A stretch of 50,471 nt of DNA from Roseospira navarrensis (GCF_009601025.1 NZ_WIVE01000031.1:1-50471); one strand, 5' to 3'; positions 1-8,849 are shown, counted from the first letter of the stretch. Translations and numbers: made by a program. The notes: a model not told the origin generated them from the letters alone.

Positions 1-191
<191 letters not shown>

Positions 192-206
192 GTTGATGAC
201 ACACTT

Positions 207-304
207 TTAATAGAGAGTGTCATCCTGAGCGCCCTACGGGCGCGAAGGATCTCGTGATGGGGCACGAACCATGACACCCCTGTCATCCGGATTCGCAGCC
301 CTGA
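207..304 (+). repeat. 98-bp dispersed repeat, second copy at 31229-31325
   Basis: The stretch beginning TTAATAGAGA and ending near AGCCCTG reappears at 31229-31325 with only a handful of differences. It carries a core of GTCATCCTGAGCG, a short hairpin (gcgccc/gggcgc) and GAAGGATCT, followed by a conserved tail (GTGATGGGGCACGAACC). The core also occurs without the tail at 8988-9021, 9069-9101 (reverse), 12181-12216 (reverse) and 12234-12267. It is therefore a REP-like palindromic element with a longer version present twice. Confidence 0.85.
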
Positions 305-382
305 ACGCCACCGCCCGGTCGATTGCCATTCCGGGAGCGGTATGACAAGCTGGTCTCACCCGCCACGCCCGGATCCTCCACC

Positions 383-973
383 ATGTCCGACACGCCCTGC
401 GAGGGCGGACCGCCGGTCCCGCTCGACGATCTGGACAAACAGTTCCTGCTGGAACAGTACAGGACGTTGCGCGAGGAAATCAAAGCCATCAAGCACCGCA
501 TCTTCGGCCTGACCTCGGGCACGGCGATCATCGTCCCGACCCTGAACTTCTTCTCGGTCCAGCGGGACTATATCGTGATCCTGATCCCGCTGCCGTTCAT
601 CATTGCGGCCCTGGCCCTCAACTACATGGCCGAACGCAATGCGGTCATCCGGGCCGGCTATTTCATCGCCCACCATGTCGAGACCCGCTTTCCTCAGGTC
701 CCCGGCTGGGAACGCTGGCTGGAGGCGGAGGCAAAGAACCGCGAGGTCGGCCGGTGGGAGAAGATCGGCTTTCTCAGTCTGTTCGTCATTCTGTATCTGC
801 TGGCCGCCGCCACCTCGTTGCAGACCATCTGGGAGTCCCGGATGTCCTTCCTCAGCCTGGAGAACATCCGCACCACGCTGTGCGCGGCGCTGGCGATTCT
901 TTATCTCTATGTGGGCTATCGGGTGGCCGGATTCTTCTCGCGCGGCATCAAGATCTCGACGACGACCTGGTGA
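383..973 (+). CDS. small multi-pass membrane protein, function unknown
   Basis: This 196-residue protein is not recognised. It starts with a polar, predicted helical stretch rich in Leu, Glu and Lys (residues about 15-42). Four hydrophobic segments follow, at about 44-58, 63-82, 130-150 and 165-187, with an amphipathic loop of about 45 residues between the second and third. The frame is also open upstream to a TTG at 323, but the ATG at 383 is preferred because the upstream part is proline-rich and lacks a good ribosome binding site. The gene converges with tlyA, whose stop codon is 10 bp away, and has no operon partner in the window. Codon use looks like that of neighbouring genes, so it is probably real; no enzymatic motif is visible. 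Confidence 0.7.
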   Translation: MSDTPCEGGPPVPLDDLDKQFLLEQYRTLREEIKAIKHRIFGLTSGTAIIVPTLNFFSVQRDYIVILIPLPFIIAALALNYMAERNAVIRAGYFIAHHVETRFPQVPGWERWLEAEAKNREVGRWEKIGFLSLFVILYLLAAATSLQTIWESRMSFLSLENIRTTLCAALAILYLYVGYRVAGFFSRGIKISTTTW

Positions 974-982
974 TCGTCGAGA

Positions 983-1750
983 TCACATATCCCGATCCAT
1001 CCGGGCGCCGATCAGGAATTCCACGTTGCCCTCGGGGCCGGTGATCGGGCTTTGGGTGATCCCCAGCACCGCCCAGCCCGGCAGGCTCTCCAGCCACGCG
1101 CGGATCGTGTCGCAGACCTCGGCGTGCAGGGCCGGGTCCCGGACCACGCCGCCCTTGCCCACACGCTCCCGGCCTACCTCGAACTGCGGCTTGATGAGCG
1201 CCACCAGCGCGCCGCCCGGCCGCACACGGTCCAGGGCCGCCGGCAGCACGGTGCGCAGGCCGATGAAGCTGGCGTCACACACCACCAGATCGACGGGATC
1301 GGGGATGGTTTCGGCCGTCAGGTGGCGGGCGTTGGTGCGCTCCATCACCACCACGCGGGCGTCGGTGCGCAGTGTGTGGGCCAACTGGCCATAGCCCACG
1401 TCCACGGCGTAGACCTTCGCCGCCCCCCGACTGAGCAGCACGTCGGTGAACCCGCCGGTGGACGCGCCCACATCCAGGCAGACGCACTCCGCCGGGCCGA
1501 GCCGGAAGGCGTCCAGCCCGGCGACCAGCTTCAGCCCGCCGCGCGAGACCCACGGATGATCCTGGCCCTTCAGGGTCAGCGGCAGATCCTCGGCCACCTT
1601 CTGGCCGGGCTTGTCCAGGCGGCGCGTCTCCGAGAACACCAGGCCCGCCATCACGAGGGCCTGGGCGCGCGCCCGGCTCTCCACAAGGCCGCGATCGACC
1701 AGAAGCTGGTCGAGCCGCAGCTTGCCGGGTTTGGCGGGACGCTCGGTCAC
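983..1750 (-). CDS. tlyA: TlyA/FtsJ-type rRNA 2'-O-methyltransferase (hemolysin A family)
   Basis: The 255-residue product has the two-domain layout of TlyA, which methylates ribose 2'-OH groups of rRNA with S-adenosylmethionine. Residues about 11-70 form an S4 RNA-binding domain (LRLDQLLVDRGLVESR at the start). A Rossmann methyltransferase domain follows, with the SAM-binding glycine-rich motif DVGASTGGFTD at 93-103. K74, D159 and K187 (in LIKPQFE) fit the K-D-K-E tetrad of FtsJ-like enzymes. The start is the GTG at 1750, which overlaps the dnaQ stop by four bases (GTGA), so translation is coupled. It is the last gene of the ppsR-maf-aroE-coaE-dnaQ-tlyA operon. Family membership is secure; the exact rRNA site methylated cannot be read from the sequence. 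Confidence 0.93.
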   Translation of the reverse strand: MTERPAKPGKLRLDQLLVDRGLVESRARAQALVMAGLVFSETRRLDKPGQKVAEDLPLTLKGQDHPWVSRGGLKLVAGLDAFRLGPAECVCLDVGASTGGFTDVLLSRGAAKVYAVDVGYGQLAHTLRTDARVVVMERTNARHLTAETIPDPVDLVVCDASFIGLRTVLPAALDRVRPGGALVALIKPQFEVGRERVGKGGVVRDPALHAEVCDTIRAWLESLPGWAVLGITQSPITGPEGNVEFLIGARMDRDM

Positions 1751-2463
1751 GCGCCCTCCGCTCCCGCCGCGTCCCGCATCCAGATCGGGTCCTTGAGGCC
1801 GGCGATGAAGGCGACGTGGGCCGCGCGCTCGGCGTCGGTTTCGCGGTGCGGGCGCGGTTCGCGATAGGGCCGGGGGATGCCGCCCGACAGCCCGCCAACC
1901 GCTCCGCCCCCGGCGTCCGCCGGATCGGCGGCCAGCCGCAGCCCCGGTTCCCGCCCACCGATCAGCTCCAGATACACCTCGGCCAGCAGCTCGCTGTCCA
2001 GCAGCGCCCCATGAAGGGTGCGGTGGGCGTTTTCGATCCCGAACCGGCGGCACAGGGCATCCAGCGAGGCGGGCGCGCCCGGATACTTTTTCCGGGCCAT
2101 CTGCACGGTGTCGATGGCGCGGTCAAAGGGCAGCGGATCGCGCCCCATGCGGGTCAGTTCCGCGTTCAGGAATTTCATGTCGAAGGCCGCGTTGTGGATC
2201 ACCAGCGGGGCATCGCCGAAGAACGCGAGCATCTCTTCGGCCACCTCGTGGAACAGCGGCTTGTCGGCCAGAAAGTCCAGGGTCAGGCCGTGGACGCGGG
2301 CGGCGTCCTCGGGCATGTCCCGTTCCGGGTTCAGATAGACGTGGAACGTCTGCCCGGTCGGCATGTGGTTGACCAGCTCCAGGGCGCCGATCTCGACCAC
2401 CCGGTGGCCTTCGTCCGGATTGAAGCCCGTGGTTTCCGTATCGAGCACCACTTCGCGGATCAT
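1747..2463 (-). CDS. dnaQ: DNA polymerase III epsilon subunit (3'-5' proofreading exonuclease)
   Basis: The 238-residue DnaQ removes misincorporated nucleotides during replication as part of the polymerase III core. All DEDDh catalytic residues are visible: D8 and E10 in LDTETTG, D95 in NAAFDMKFL, and H151 and D156 in HGALLDSELL. The C-terminal part beyond about residue 170 is low complexity (Gly/Asp/Arg-rich) and ends in a short tail that would hold the alpha-subunit contact. The start ATG at 2463 overlaps the coaE stop by four bases (ATGA), and its own stop overlaps tlyA by four bases. The coaE-dnaQ order is conserved in alphaproteobacteria. Confidence 0.95.
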   Translation of the reverse strand: MIREVVLDTETTGFNPDEGHRVVEIGALELVNHMPTGQTFHVYLNPERDMPEDAARVHGLTLDFLADKPLFHEVAEEMLAFFGDAPLVIHNAAFDMKFLNAELTRMGRDPLPFDRAIDTVQMARKKYPGAPASLDALCRRFGIENAHRTLHGALLDSELLAEVYLELIGGREPGLRLAADPADAGGGAVGGLSGGIPRPYREPRPHRETDAERAAHVAFIAGLKDPIWMRDAAGAEGA

Positions 2464-3059
2464 GCTTCGCCCTCCGCTCTCAACCGCCGCACCAGAGCGC
2501 GCACCTGCCGATAGGCCGGGGCCATGCCCCGCCCGGTGTTCACGACGACATCGGCCCGGCGGCGTTTCTCCGGCTCGGCCATCTGCTTCGCCCGCACCTG
2601 TTGCAGCCGCTCCGGCGTCATGCCGGGTCGGCCGAGCACCCGTTGCGCCTGGAGGAACGCGGGTGCTGTCACCAGAAGCACGGCATCACAGCGGCGCTCG
2701 CCGCCGGTCTCGAACAGCAGCGGCACATCCAGCACCACCAGCCGCCGCCCCGCCAGGGCCTGTCGACGGAGAAAGGCGTGTTCCGCCGTTCGCACGCGGG
2801 GGTGCAGAATGCCCTCCAGCCGACGCAACGCCGCATCATCGCCGAACACCTGGCGCGCCAGCACGGCCCGGTCCACCCGGCCATCCCGCACGGCGTCCGG
2901 GAACGCGGCGGCGATGGCCGGCACAGCCGCGCCGCCCGGTCCGGTCAGCGCGTGCACGGTGGCATCCGCGTCGTGGACCGGCACATGCAGCCGCCGCATC
3001 ATGCGGGAGGCGGTGCTCTTGCCCATGCCGATCGAGCCGGTCAGACCCAGCACCACCAT
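2460..3059 (-). CDS. coaE: dephospho-CoA kinase
   Basis: CoaE phosphorylates the 3'-hydroxyl of dephospho-CoA, the last step of coenzyme A synthesis. The 199-residue product begins MVVLGLTGSIGMGKST, which is the family's N-terminal beta strand and P-loop (residues 8-16). DADATVHAL (about 29-37) and LLFETG in the middle are the substrate-binding and lid segments typical of CoaE. The ATG at 3059 is chosen because it puts the P-loop at the usual distance from the N-terminus; the frame runs open much further upstream only because of the high GC content. The gap to aroE upstream is 71 bp and the stop overlaps dnaQ by four bases. Confidence 0.95.
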   Translation of the reverse strand: MVVLGLTGSIGMGKSTASRMMRRLHVPVHDADATVHALTGPGGAAVPAIAAAFPDAVRDGRVDRAVLARQVFGDDAALRRLEGILHPRVRTAEHAFLRRQALAGRRLVVLDVPLLFETGGERRCDAVLLVTAPAFLQAQRVLGRPGMTPERLQQVRAKQMAEPEKRRRADVVVNTGRGMAPAYRQVRALVRRLRAEGEA

Positions 3060-3130
3060 GCGCCGCCCGCCCAGGCGCGGCCCCGCCGGACGTCGCTGAT
3101 GCCGCCGGGACCGCCGCGCGGCGCCGATCC

Positions 3131-4027
3131 TCATGACGGGCCGTCCTCCAGCACCACCCGGCGAAGATCGTCCGTCACCTCGGGGGCCACGCCGAACCAG
3201 GCCTCGAACCCCGGCCGGGCCTGATGCAGCAGCATGCCGAGGCCGTCCACGACCGGGTTGCCCCGGCCGCGCGCCATGGCCAGCAACGGAGTCTCCAGGG
3301 GCGCATACACCAGATCGGTCACCAGCGCGTCCGTCGGCAGCGGCTCCAGATCCACATCCAGCGGCGGTTGCCCCGCCATGCCCAGCGAGGTGGTGTTGAC
3401 CAGCAGACCCGCATCCATCATGGCCCGGCTGCTTTCGGACAGGGGCGCGCAGACGATCCGTCCGTCCAGGGACCCGGCCAGCGCCTCGGCCCGGTCCATG
3501 CTGCGGTTGAGAAGGCGAATCTCCGGTGCGCCGGAATCCAGCAGCGCCACGCAGACCGCCCGCGCCGCGCCGCCCGCGCCCAGCACCACCGCCGGTCCGC
3601 GCGAGCCCCGCCAGCCGGGCGCACCCTGGCGCAGGTTCTCCAGGAAGCCGAAGCCGTCGGTGTTGTCGCCGTGCAGGGTGCCGTCCTGTTGCACCACCAG
3701 CGTGTTGACGGCCCCGATGCGCCGCGCCCGGTCGGTCAGGGTCTCGCAGGCGGCCAGGGCGGCTTCCTTGTGAGGCACCGTCACATTGGCCCCGACCAGT
3801 CCCAGGGCCGGCAGACCGGCGAAGGCCGCCGCCACCCGATCCGGGGGCACCGCCAGGGGCACGTAAGCCCCATCGATGCCGTACCACCGCAGCCAGGTGC
3901 CGTGCAGCCGGGGCGAGCGTGAATGCGCGACCGGCCAGCCGGCCACGCCCGCCACCCGGGTTCGCCCGGTCAGGAAGGGGGGAGCGGCGACGCCCGCCAG
4001 GGGCGCGTTGTCGTTGGCCAGGGTCAT
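3131..4027 (-). CDS. aroE: shikimate 5-dehydrogenase
   Basis: AroE reduces 3-dehydroshikimate to shikimate with NADPH in aromatic amino acid synthesis. In the 298-residue product the shikimate-binding motif SRSPRLHG is at 36-43. The catalytic Lys is K87 in NVTVPHKEA and the paired Asp is D124 in DNTDG. The NADP-binding glycine-rich turn GAGGAARA is at 150-157. The ATG at 4027 overlaps the maf stop by four bases (ATGA), which favours it over the GTG six bases upstream. The maf-aroE-coaE-dnaQ order is a common alphaproteobacterial operon. Confidence 0.95.
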   Translation of the reverse strand: MTLANDNAPLAGVAAPPFLTGRTRVAGVAGWPVAHSRSPRLHGTWLRWYGIDGAYVPLAVPPDRVAAAFAGLPALGLVGANVTVPHKEAALAACETLTDRARRIGAVNTLVVQQDGTLHGDNTDGFGFLENLRQGAPGWRGSRGPAVVLGAGGAARAVCVALLDSGAPEIRLLNRSMDRAEALAGSLDGRIVCAPLSESSRAMMDAGLLVNTTSLGMAGQPPLDVDLEPLPTDALVTDLVYAPLETPLLAMARGRGNPVVDGLGMLLHQARPGFEAWFGVAPEVTDDLRRVVLEDGPS

Positions 4028-4659
4028 GCGCACAACAATCCCTCGGTTCGAAGCAGGGCCAGCAGCGGCAGCAGCGGCAGGCCCAGGATCGTGAAATGGT
4101 CGCCGGTCACCGCGCTGAAGAGCTGCAGGCCCGGACCCTCGATCCGATAGCCGCCGACACTGGTTGTCACGGTGTCTCCCACGGCCTCCAGATAGGCGTC
4201 AAGAAAGGCCGGCGACAGAGGCCGCACCGTCAACGTGGCCGCGTCCGCGACCGCGCCGACCACCCGGCCGTCGCGAACCAGCACCGCCGCGCTGACCAGC
4301 CGGTGCGGCCGTCCCGCCAGCGCCAGAAGCTGGGCCCGGGCGGCCGCCCGGTCCACGGGCTTTTCCAGCCAGGCGCCGTCCTCGGTTTCCAGCATCTGGT
4401 CCGCGCCCAGCACCAGGGCGCCCGGGTGATCCGCCGCCACGGCCATCGCCTTGGCCTCGGCCAGGGCCTGGGCCGTCTGGTCGGTGGGTGTGCCGGCGCG
4501 GCGCGCCCGGTCGCGGATGGCGGCTTCATCCACGGGTGCGGCATGAACCCCGGCGAGCGGTACGCCGACCGCCGCCAGCATGGCGCGCCGGGTGGCGCTG
4601 CCGGACGCCAGAATGAGGGGCGGCCCGTCGGCGGCCGCCAGGATCGGGGCCGGACTCAT
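4024..4659 (-). CDS. maf: Maf-like nucleoside triphosphate pyrophosphatase
   Basis: Maf proteins hydrolyse non-canonical or canonical nucleoside triphosphates to monophosphates and help keep the nucleotide pool clean or delay septation. The 211-residue product has the N-terminal signature LILASGSATRRAML (15-28), the Lys of ALAEAKA (K70), the Asp of LGADQ (D87), and a later VGGYRIEG segment, all characteristic of the family. The substrate class (dTTP/UTP versus methylated nucleotides) cannot be fixed by eye. The gene lies between ppsR (gap 7 bp) and aroE (overlap 4 bp), so it is co-transcribed with them. Confidence 0.92.
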   Translation of the reverse strand: MSPAPILAAADGPPLILASGSATRRAMLAAVGVPLAGVHAAPVDEAAIRDRARRAGTPTDQTAQALAEAKAMAVAADHPGALVLGADQMLETEDGAWLEKPVDRAAARAQLLALAGRPHRLVSAAVLVRDGRVVGAVADAATLTVRPLSPAFLDAYLEAVGDTVTTSVGGYRIEGPGLQLFSAVTGDHFTILGLPLLPLLALLRTEGLLCA

Positions 4660-4666
4660 CCGCGTC

Positions 4667-5506
4667 TCATCCCCGCTGGCTCTTGGCCTGCTCGATGCGC
4701 TGCATGATGCCGGCCGCGACTTCCTCGATGGACTTGCGGGTGACGTCGATCACCTGCCACCCGCGCGAGGCGAACAGCCGCCGCGCCCGCGCCACCTCGT
4801 CGCGCACCAGCTCCTCGTTGGCGTAGTCGCTGTCGATGGGCTCGTGCATCACCCGCAGGCGGGTGCGGCGGATGTCGGCCAGGCTGCGCGGCTCGCGCGT
4901 CAGGCCGATGATGAGCGGCTTGGTGCCGGGCATGGCCATGACCACTTCCGGCACCGGAATCCCCGGAACCAGCGGGATGTTGACCGCCTTGTAGCCCTTG
5001 TTCGCCAGATACATGCAGGTTGGCGTCTTGGAGGTGCGCGAGACCCCGAGCACGATCACGTCGGCCTCGGCCAGTCCCTCCAGAAGCTGCCCGTCGTCGT
5101 GGGCCAGCGTGTAGTGAATGGCGTCGATGCGCTTGAAATAGGCGTCGTCCAGGGTGTGCTGCCGGCCGGGATCGGTGCGGAACTCCGCCTGGAAGTAGTG
5201 CTTCAGCATCTCCATCACCGGATCGAGCACGGAGACGCAGGGCACCCCCAGCTCGCGGCAGGAATCCTCCAGCACGGCGCGCACCTCGGGGTCCACCAGC
5301 GTGAACAGCACCACCCCGGGGTTGGCCTCGATGCCCTCGATCAGGCGGCGGATCTGCCCGGGCGTGCGCACCAGCCACCACATGTGCTGCTTGACGCGCG
5401 GAATCGAGTCGAACTGCACCAGGCAGGCGCGCACCGCGCTGCTCACCGTCTCGCCCGTCGCGTCGGAAACCAGGTGCAGATGATATTCGGTCACGGCGGA
5501 CCCCAT
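4667..5506 (-). CDS. ppsR: pyruvate, phosphate dikinase regulatory protein (DUF299 kinase/pyrophosphorylase)
   Basis: Members of this family switch pyruvate phosphate dikinase or PEP synthetase off and on by ADP-dependent phosphorylation and Pi-dependent dephosphorylation of a Thr next to the catalytic His. The 279-residue protein shows the N-terminal HLVSDATGET signature (11-20) and the P-loop-like nucleotide motif GVSRTSKTPT (154-163). An ATG at 5506 is taken as start; a GTG at 5494 is an alternative that also begins just before the conserved EYHLHLVSD. It is the first gene of the minus-strand housekeeping operon and is divergent from hemE across the candidate origin, the same arrangement as at the Caulobacter and Rickettsia origins. 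Confidence 0.93.
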   Translation of the reverse strand: MGSAVTEYHLHLVSDATGETVSSAVRACLVQFDSIPRVKQHMWWLVRTPGQIRRLIEGIEANPGVVLFTLVDPEVRAVLEDSCRELGVPCVSVLDPVMEMLKHYFQAEFRTDPGRQHTLDDAYFKRIDAIHYTLAHDDGQLLEGLAEADVIVLGVSRTSKTPTCMYLANKGYKAVNIPLVPGIPVPEVVMAMPGTKPLIIGLTREPRSLADIRRTRLRVMHEPIDSDYANEELVRDEVARARRLFASRGWQVIDVTRKSIEEVAAGIMQRIEQAKSQRG

Positions 5507-6086
5507 AAAGCGGGACGGAGCAAGACAGGGACACCACGCGGCGGGAGGCCCACCGCGCCGGCCGGCCGCGACGGCCAACCCGAGAGAGTCCGGGAACGGG
5601 ACCGGGGACATCCCTGTGGACGACTCCCGGCCAAGTGGGGATAACGGGCCGATCGGTCCGCGCCCGTGTTTTTTACCCCGGTTTGGAGCGCGGGTCACCC
5701 CTTGCCTGTCCCCATGGGGATGACGCCCGACGAAGAGCGGGCATCCCGGGGACAACCCGCCGCCACGGGCCCGCCATCCCCGCCATTCGGGCACAGCCCG
5801 ACGGATGCGCTAAAACCGTTTCAGACCAGGGCGTTACGCGAATATGCTCCCCCGTTTATCCCCAGGGTTCTCCCCCGGACGCCGAACCGGGCGTCCGGAT
5901 GCCCCCACGGCTGGGCATGACGATGGGGATGGCCGGGGATCCCCGGTTTTCCACCGCCCAACAACCTCTCCATCCCTTTTCTTTATTTCCTTAACTGTTT
6001 AGAAGGAGGGGCCGACGCGAACGCCCGGACCGGACCGGCCGGGCCCCGCATTCCGATCGATCGTCCCGCTTTCCGGAGTTGAGACC
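5507..6086. other. candidate chromosomal replication origin (oriC) between ppsR and hemE
   Basis: This 580-bp gap contains no convincing gene. It lies between divergent ppsR and hemE, the position of the experimentally defined Caulobacter origin. DnaA-box-like 9-mers are present: TTATCCCCA at 5856-5864 (+) and 5636-5644 (-), each one mismatch from TTATCCACA; TCATCCCCA at 5715-5723 (-); TCGTCCACA at 5615-5623 (-); TTTTCCACC at 5947-5955 (+). An AT-rich tract, unusual for this GC-rich window, spans about 5975-6006 just before hemE and would suit duplex unwinding. Two GANTC (CcrM) sites lie at 5586-5590 and 5622-5626. The hemE and ppsR promoters must also lie here. Synteny and motifs support origin function but do not prove it. 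Confidence 0.6.
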
Positions 6087-7157
6087 GTGTCCCAGACCCC
6101 TGCCGCGCCGTCCTCCAAACCGTTCCTGCGTGCCCTTGGCGGAGAGGCGGTCTGGCCGCCCCCGGTGTGGCTGATGCGGCAGGCGGGCCGCTACCTGCCG
6201 GAGTACCGCGCCACGCGGGCCGACGCCGGCGGCTTCCTTGACCTGTGCTACACGCCGGATTTCGCGGTCGAGGTGACGTTGCAGCCGCTGCGCCGCTACA
6301 ACTTTGACGCGGCGATCCTGTTCTCTGACATCCTGGTGGTGCCGCACGCCCTGGGCCAGCACGTCGCCTTCAAGCAGGGCGAGGGGCCGGTTCTGGATGC
6401 CCTGAAGGACGAGGCCGATCTGGCCAAACTGGACACCGGCCGCGTGCTCGATCACATGCGGCCCGTGCTGGAGACCGTCGCCGGCCTGTCGAAGGCCATC
6501 CCCGAGACCACGGCCCTGATCGGATTCGCCGGCGCGCCCTGGACCGTCGCCACCTACATGATCGAGGGCGGCGGCTCGAAGGACTTCGCCACCACCAAGG
6601 CCTGGGCCTATGGCCGGCCGGACCTGTTCGCCCGCCTGATCGACACCCTGGTGACCGCCACCGGCGACTACCTGATCGCGCAGATCGATGCCGGCGCCGA
6701 GGCGATCCAGATCTTCGACACCTGGGCCGGGGCGCTGCCCGAGGCCGACTTCATGCGCTGGGTGGTGGATCCGATCGGGCGCATCGCCGCGCGCATCCGC
6801 AGCGAGCGGCCGGGCGTGCCCGTGATCGGCTTCCCAAGAGGGGCCGGGGTGTTGTATCCCACCTTCGTGCGCGAGACCGGCGTGGTCGGCGTCAGCCTGG
6901 ACACCAGCGTGCCCTGCGACTGGGCGGTGGAGGCCGTGCAGCCGCTGGCCGTGACCCAGGGCAACCTGGATCCCATCCATCTGGTGGCCGGGGGCGACGC
7001 CCAGGATGCCGCGACGGATCACATCCTGCGCACGCTTTGCGGAAAGAATCCGCATATCTTCAACCTCGGTCACGGCATCGTACCCCAGACCCCGCCCGAG
7101 AATGTCGCGCGTCTGATGGAGCGAATTCGCAATGCCGCCCGTCCGGTGGAGGCGTAA
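6087..7157 (+). CDS. hemE: uroporphyrinogen III decarboxylase
   Basis: HemE removes four acetate carboxyl groups from uroporphyrinogen III to give coproporphyrinogen III. The 356-residue product contains the family's substrate-binding loop [11 protein letters not shown] at 31-41, the catalytic Asp D81 in LFSDIL, and the GFAGAPWT segment near 145-152. It ends with the conserved [16 protein letters not shown]. The start is a GTG at 6087 with a CCGGAG ribosome binding site 9 bp upstream. It leads the hemE-hemH-hemJ operon (gaps 60 and 42 bp), which covers three of the last four steps to protohaem. Confidence 0.96.
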   Translation: MSQTPAAPSSKPFLRALGGEAVWPPPVWLMRQAGRYLPEYRATRADAGGFLDLCYTPDFAVEVTLQPLRRYNFDAAILFSDILVVPHALGQHVAFKQGEGPVLDALKDEADLAKLDTGRVLDHMRPVLETVAGLSKAIPETTALIGFAGAPWTVATYMIEGGGSKDFATTKAWAYGRPDLFARLIDTLVTATGDYLIAQIDAGAEAIQIFDTWAGALPEADFMRWVVDPIGRIAARIRSERPGVPVIGFPRGAGVLYPTFVRETGVVGVSLDTSVPCDWAVEAVQPLAVTQGNLDPIHLVAGGDAQDAATDHILRTLCGKNPHIFNLGHGIVPQTPPENVARLMERIRNAARPVEA

Positions 7158-7217
7158 ACAGACGGCCATACGGCCGGGTCCGGACCGGAGACCCGGCACG
7201 ATGGCGCGGGAGAGGTC

Positions 7218-8327
7218 ATGAGCCGACTGGCGGTCGTACTGTTCAATCTGGGTGGGCCGGACAGCCTTGATGCGGTCAAGCCCTTCCTGTTCAACCTGTT
7301 CAATGATCCGGCGATCATCGGCGCTCCGGCGCCGGTGCGCTGGCTGCTGGCGCGTCTGATCTCGGGGCGGCGCGCGCCAATCGCGCGCGCCATTTACGAG
7401 CAGATCGGCGGGCGTTCCCCGCTCGTGGCGCAGACCCAGGCCCAGGCCGATGCCCTGACCGAGACCCTCACGGCCCGGCAGCTGGGCAGCGAGGTCGGCG
7501 TGTTCATGGCCATGCGCTACTGGCACCCGCTGACCCGCGAGGCCGTGGACCAGGTCAAGGCGTTCAAGCCGGATACGGTGGTGTTGCTGCCGCTCTACCC
7601 GCAATACTCGGCCTCGACCAGCGGGTCATCGCTGAACATGTGGGTGAAGACGGCGAAGCGGCGCGGGCTCAAGGCCGAGACCCACACCGTGTGCTGCTAC
7701 CCGACCGAGCGCGGGTTCGTCACCGCGCTGGCCGAGCTGACCCGCGCCGGGTTCATCGAGGCCAGTGCCAAGGCCACGGGTGCGGTGCGACCGCGTGTGC
7801 TGTTCTCGGCCCACGGCCTGCCCAAGGTGAGCATCGAGCGCGGCGATCCCTATCAGAGCCAGGTGGAATTGACGGCCGCCGCCATCGTCGAGGAAATGGG
7901 GTTGCCCGACCTGGACTGGGTGGTGTGCTACCAGAGCCGCGTCGGCCCGCTGGAGTGGATCGGACCCGACACGGATTCGGAGATCGAGCGCGCGGGTCAC
8001 GACGGCGTGCCGGTGGTGGTGGTGCCGCTGGCCTTCGTCTCGGAGCACTCCGAGACGCTGGTGGAACTGGACATCGAATACGGCGAGCTGGCCGAGTCCA
8101 AGGGCGTGCCCGGCTATGTGCGCGTGCCGACGGTGCAGGCGCGGGGTGCCTTCATCGACGGGCTGGCCGATCTGGTCGAACGCGCGGTGCGTCCGGCCGA
8201 GGGCGACGGCTGCCTGATCGAGGCCGGCCCGGCCCGGGGCCGCCTGTGCTCCGAGGTGGGCGCGCGGGTGTGCGACGGGAAATGGGCGCAGTGTCCGCAC
8301 GTGCCGAACAAGACCACGGATTCCTAG
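7218..8327 (+). CDS. hemH: ferrochelatase with C-terminal cysteine cluster
   Basis: HemH inserts ferrous iron into protoporphyrin IX, the last step of haem b synthesis. In this 369-residue protein the catalytic His is H199 (FSAHGLPK), and the acidic pair lies in VSEHSETLVELD (273-284). The C-terminal tail holds cysteines 332, 344, 352 and 359, and an internal pair sits at 159-160. Alphaproteobacterial ferrochelatases such as that of Caulobacter carry a [2Fe-2S] cluster bound by similar cysteines, so a cluster is likely here, but the ligand set is inferred. The ATG at 7218 follows a GGGAGAGG ribosome binding site. It lies between hemE and hemJ. Confidence 0.95.
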   Translation: MSRLAVVLFNLGGPDSLDAVKPFLFNLFNDPAIIGAPAPVRWLLARLISGRRAPIARAIYEQIGGRSPLVAQTQAQADALTETLTARQLGSEVGVFMAMRYWHPLTREAVDQVKAFKPDTVVLLPLYPQYSASTSGSSLNMWVKTAKRRGLKAETHTVCCYPTERGFVTALAELTRAGFIEASAKATGAVRPRVLFSAHGLPKVSIERGDPYQSQVELTAAAIVEEMGLPDLDWVVCYQSRVGPLEWIGPDTDSEIERAGHDGVPVVVVPLAFVSEHSETLVELDIEYGELAESKGVPGYVRVPTVQARGAFIDGLADLVERAVRPAEGDGCLIEAGPARGRLCSEVGARVCDGKWAQCPHVPNKTTDS

Positions 8328-8369
8328 ACACCAATACCCTTAGCCAGAGGCAGAAGAAGGACGCGGCGA

Positions 8370-8828
8370 ATGGACTTTCTGGATTTCATGACCCTGTTCG
8401 GGCTGTGGGACTATTACCTCTGGATCAAGGCTTTGCATGTCATCGCCATCATTACCTGGATGGCCGGTCTGTTCTATTTGCCCCGCCTGTACGTCTATCA
8501 TGCCATGGAAGAGCCCGGAACGGCGATCTCCGAGCGCTTCAAGGTGATGGAACGGCGCCTGCTCAAGGCGATCATGAACCCGTCGCTGATCGTGGCCGTG
8601 GTCACGGGTCTGCTGCTGTGGGGACAGTTCCTGACCCAGGGGTGGTTTCACGTGAAGCTCTTGATGGTCGTCGGCCTGCTGGCCTGCCACGGCCTGTACG
8701 CCCGCTGGCGCAAGGATTTCGCGGCGGATCAGAACAAGCACTCGCACAAGTTCTATCGGGTGTGGAACGAGGTGCCGACGCTGATGATGCTCATCATCAT
8801 CCCGATGGTGATCGTCCGGCCGTTCTAG
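8370..8828 (+). CDS. hemJ: protoporphyrinogen IX oxidase, HemJ type
   Basis: HemJ oxidises protoporphyrinogen IX to protoporphyrin IX in the cytoplasmic membrane, replacing HemG or HemY in most alphaproteobacteria. The 152-residue protein has four hydrophobic segments (about 17-40, 70-90, 95-112 and 135-150). It keeps the conserved residues known to be essential in the family: H23 in KALHVIAIITWMAG and K96 in WFHVKLL. The usual opening, with a Trp-rich N-terminus, is also present. It follows hemH by 42 bp in the same operon. In many relatives rho follows directly, but here non-coding repeats begin at about 8850. Confidence 0.93.
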   Translation: MDFLDFMTLFGLWDYYLWIKALHVIAIITWMAGLFYLPRLYVYHAMEEPGTAISERFKVMERRLLKAIMNPSLIVAVVTGLLLWGQFLTQGWFHVKLLMVVGLLACHGLYARWRKDFAADQNKHSHKFYRVWNEVPTLMMLIIIPMVIVRPF

Positions 8829-8849
8829 GATCAATGGTGAGAGGGTCTG

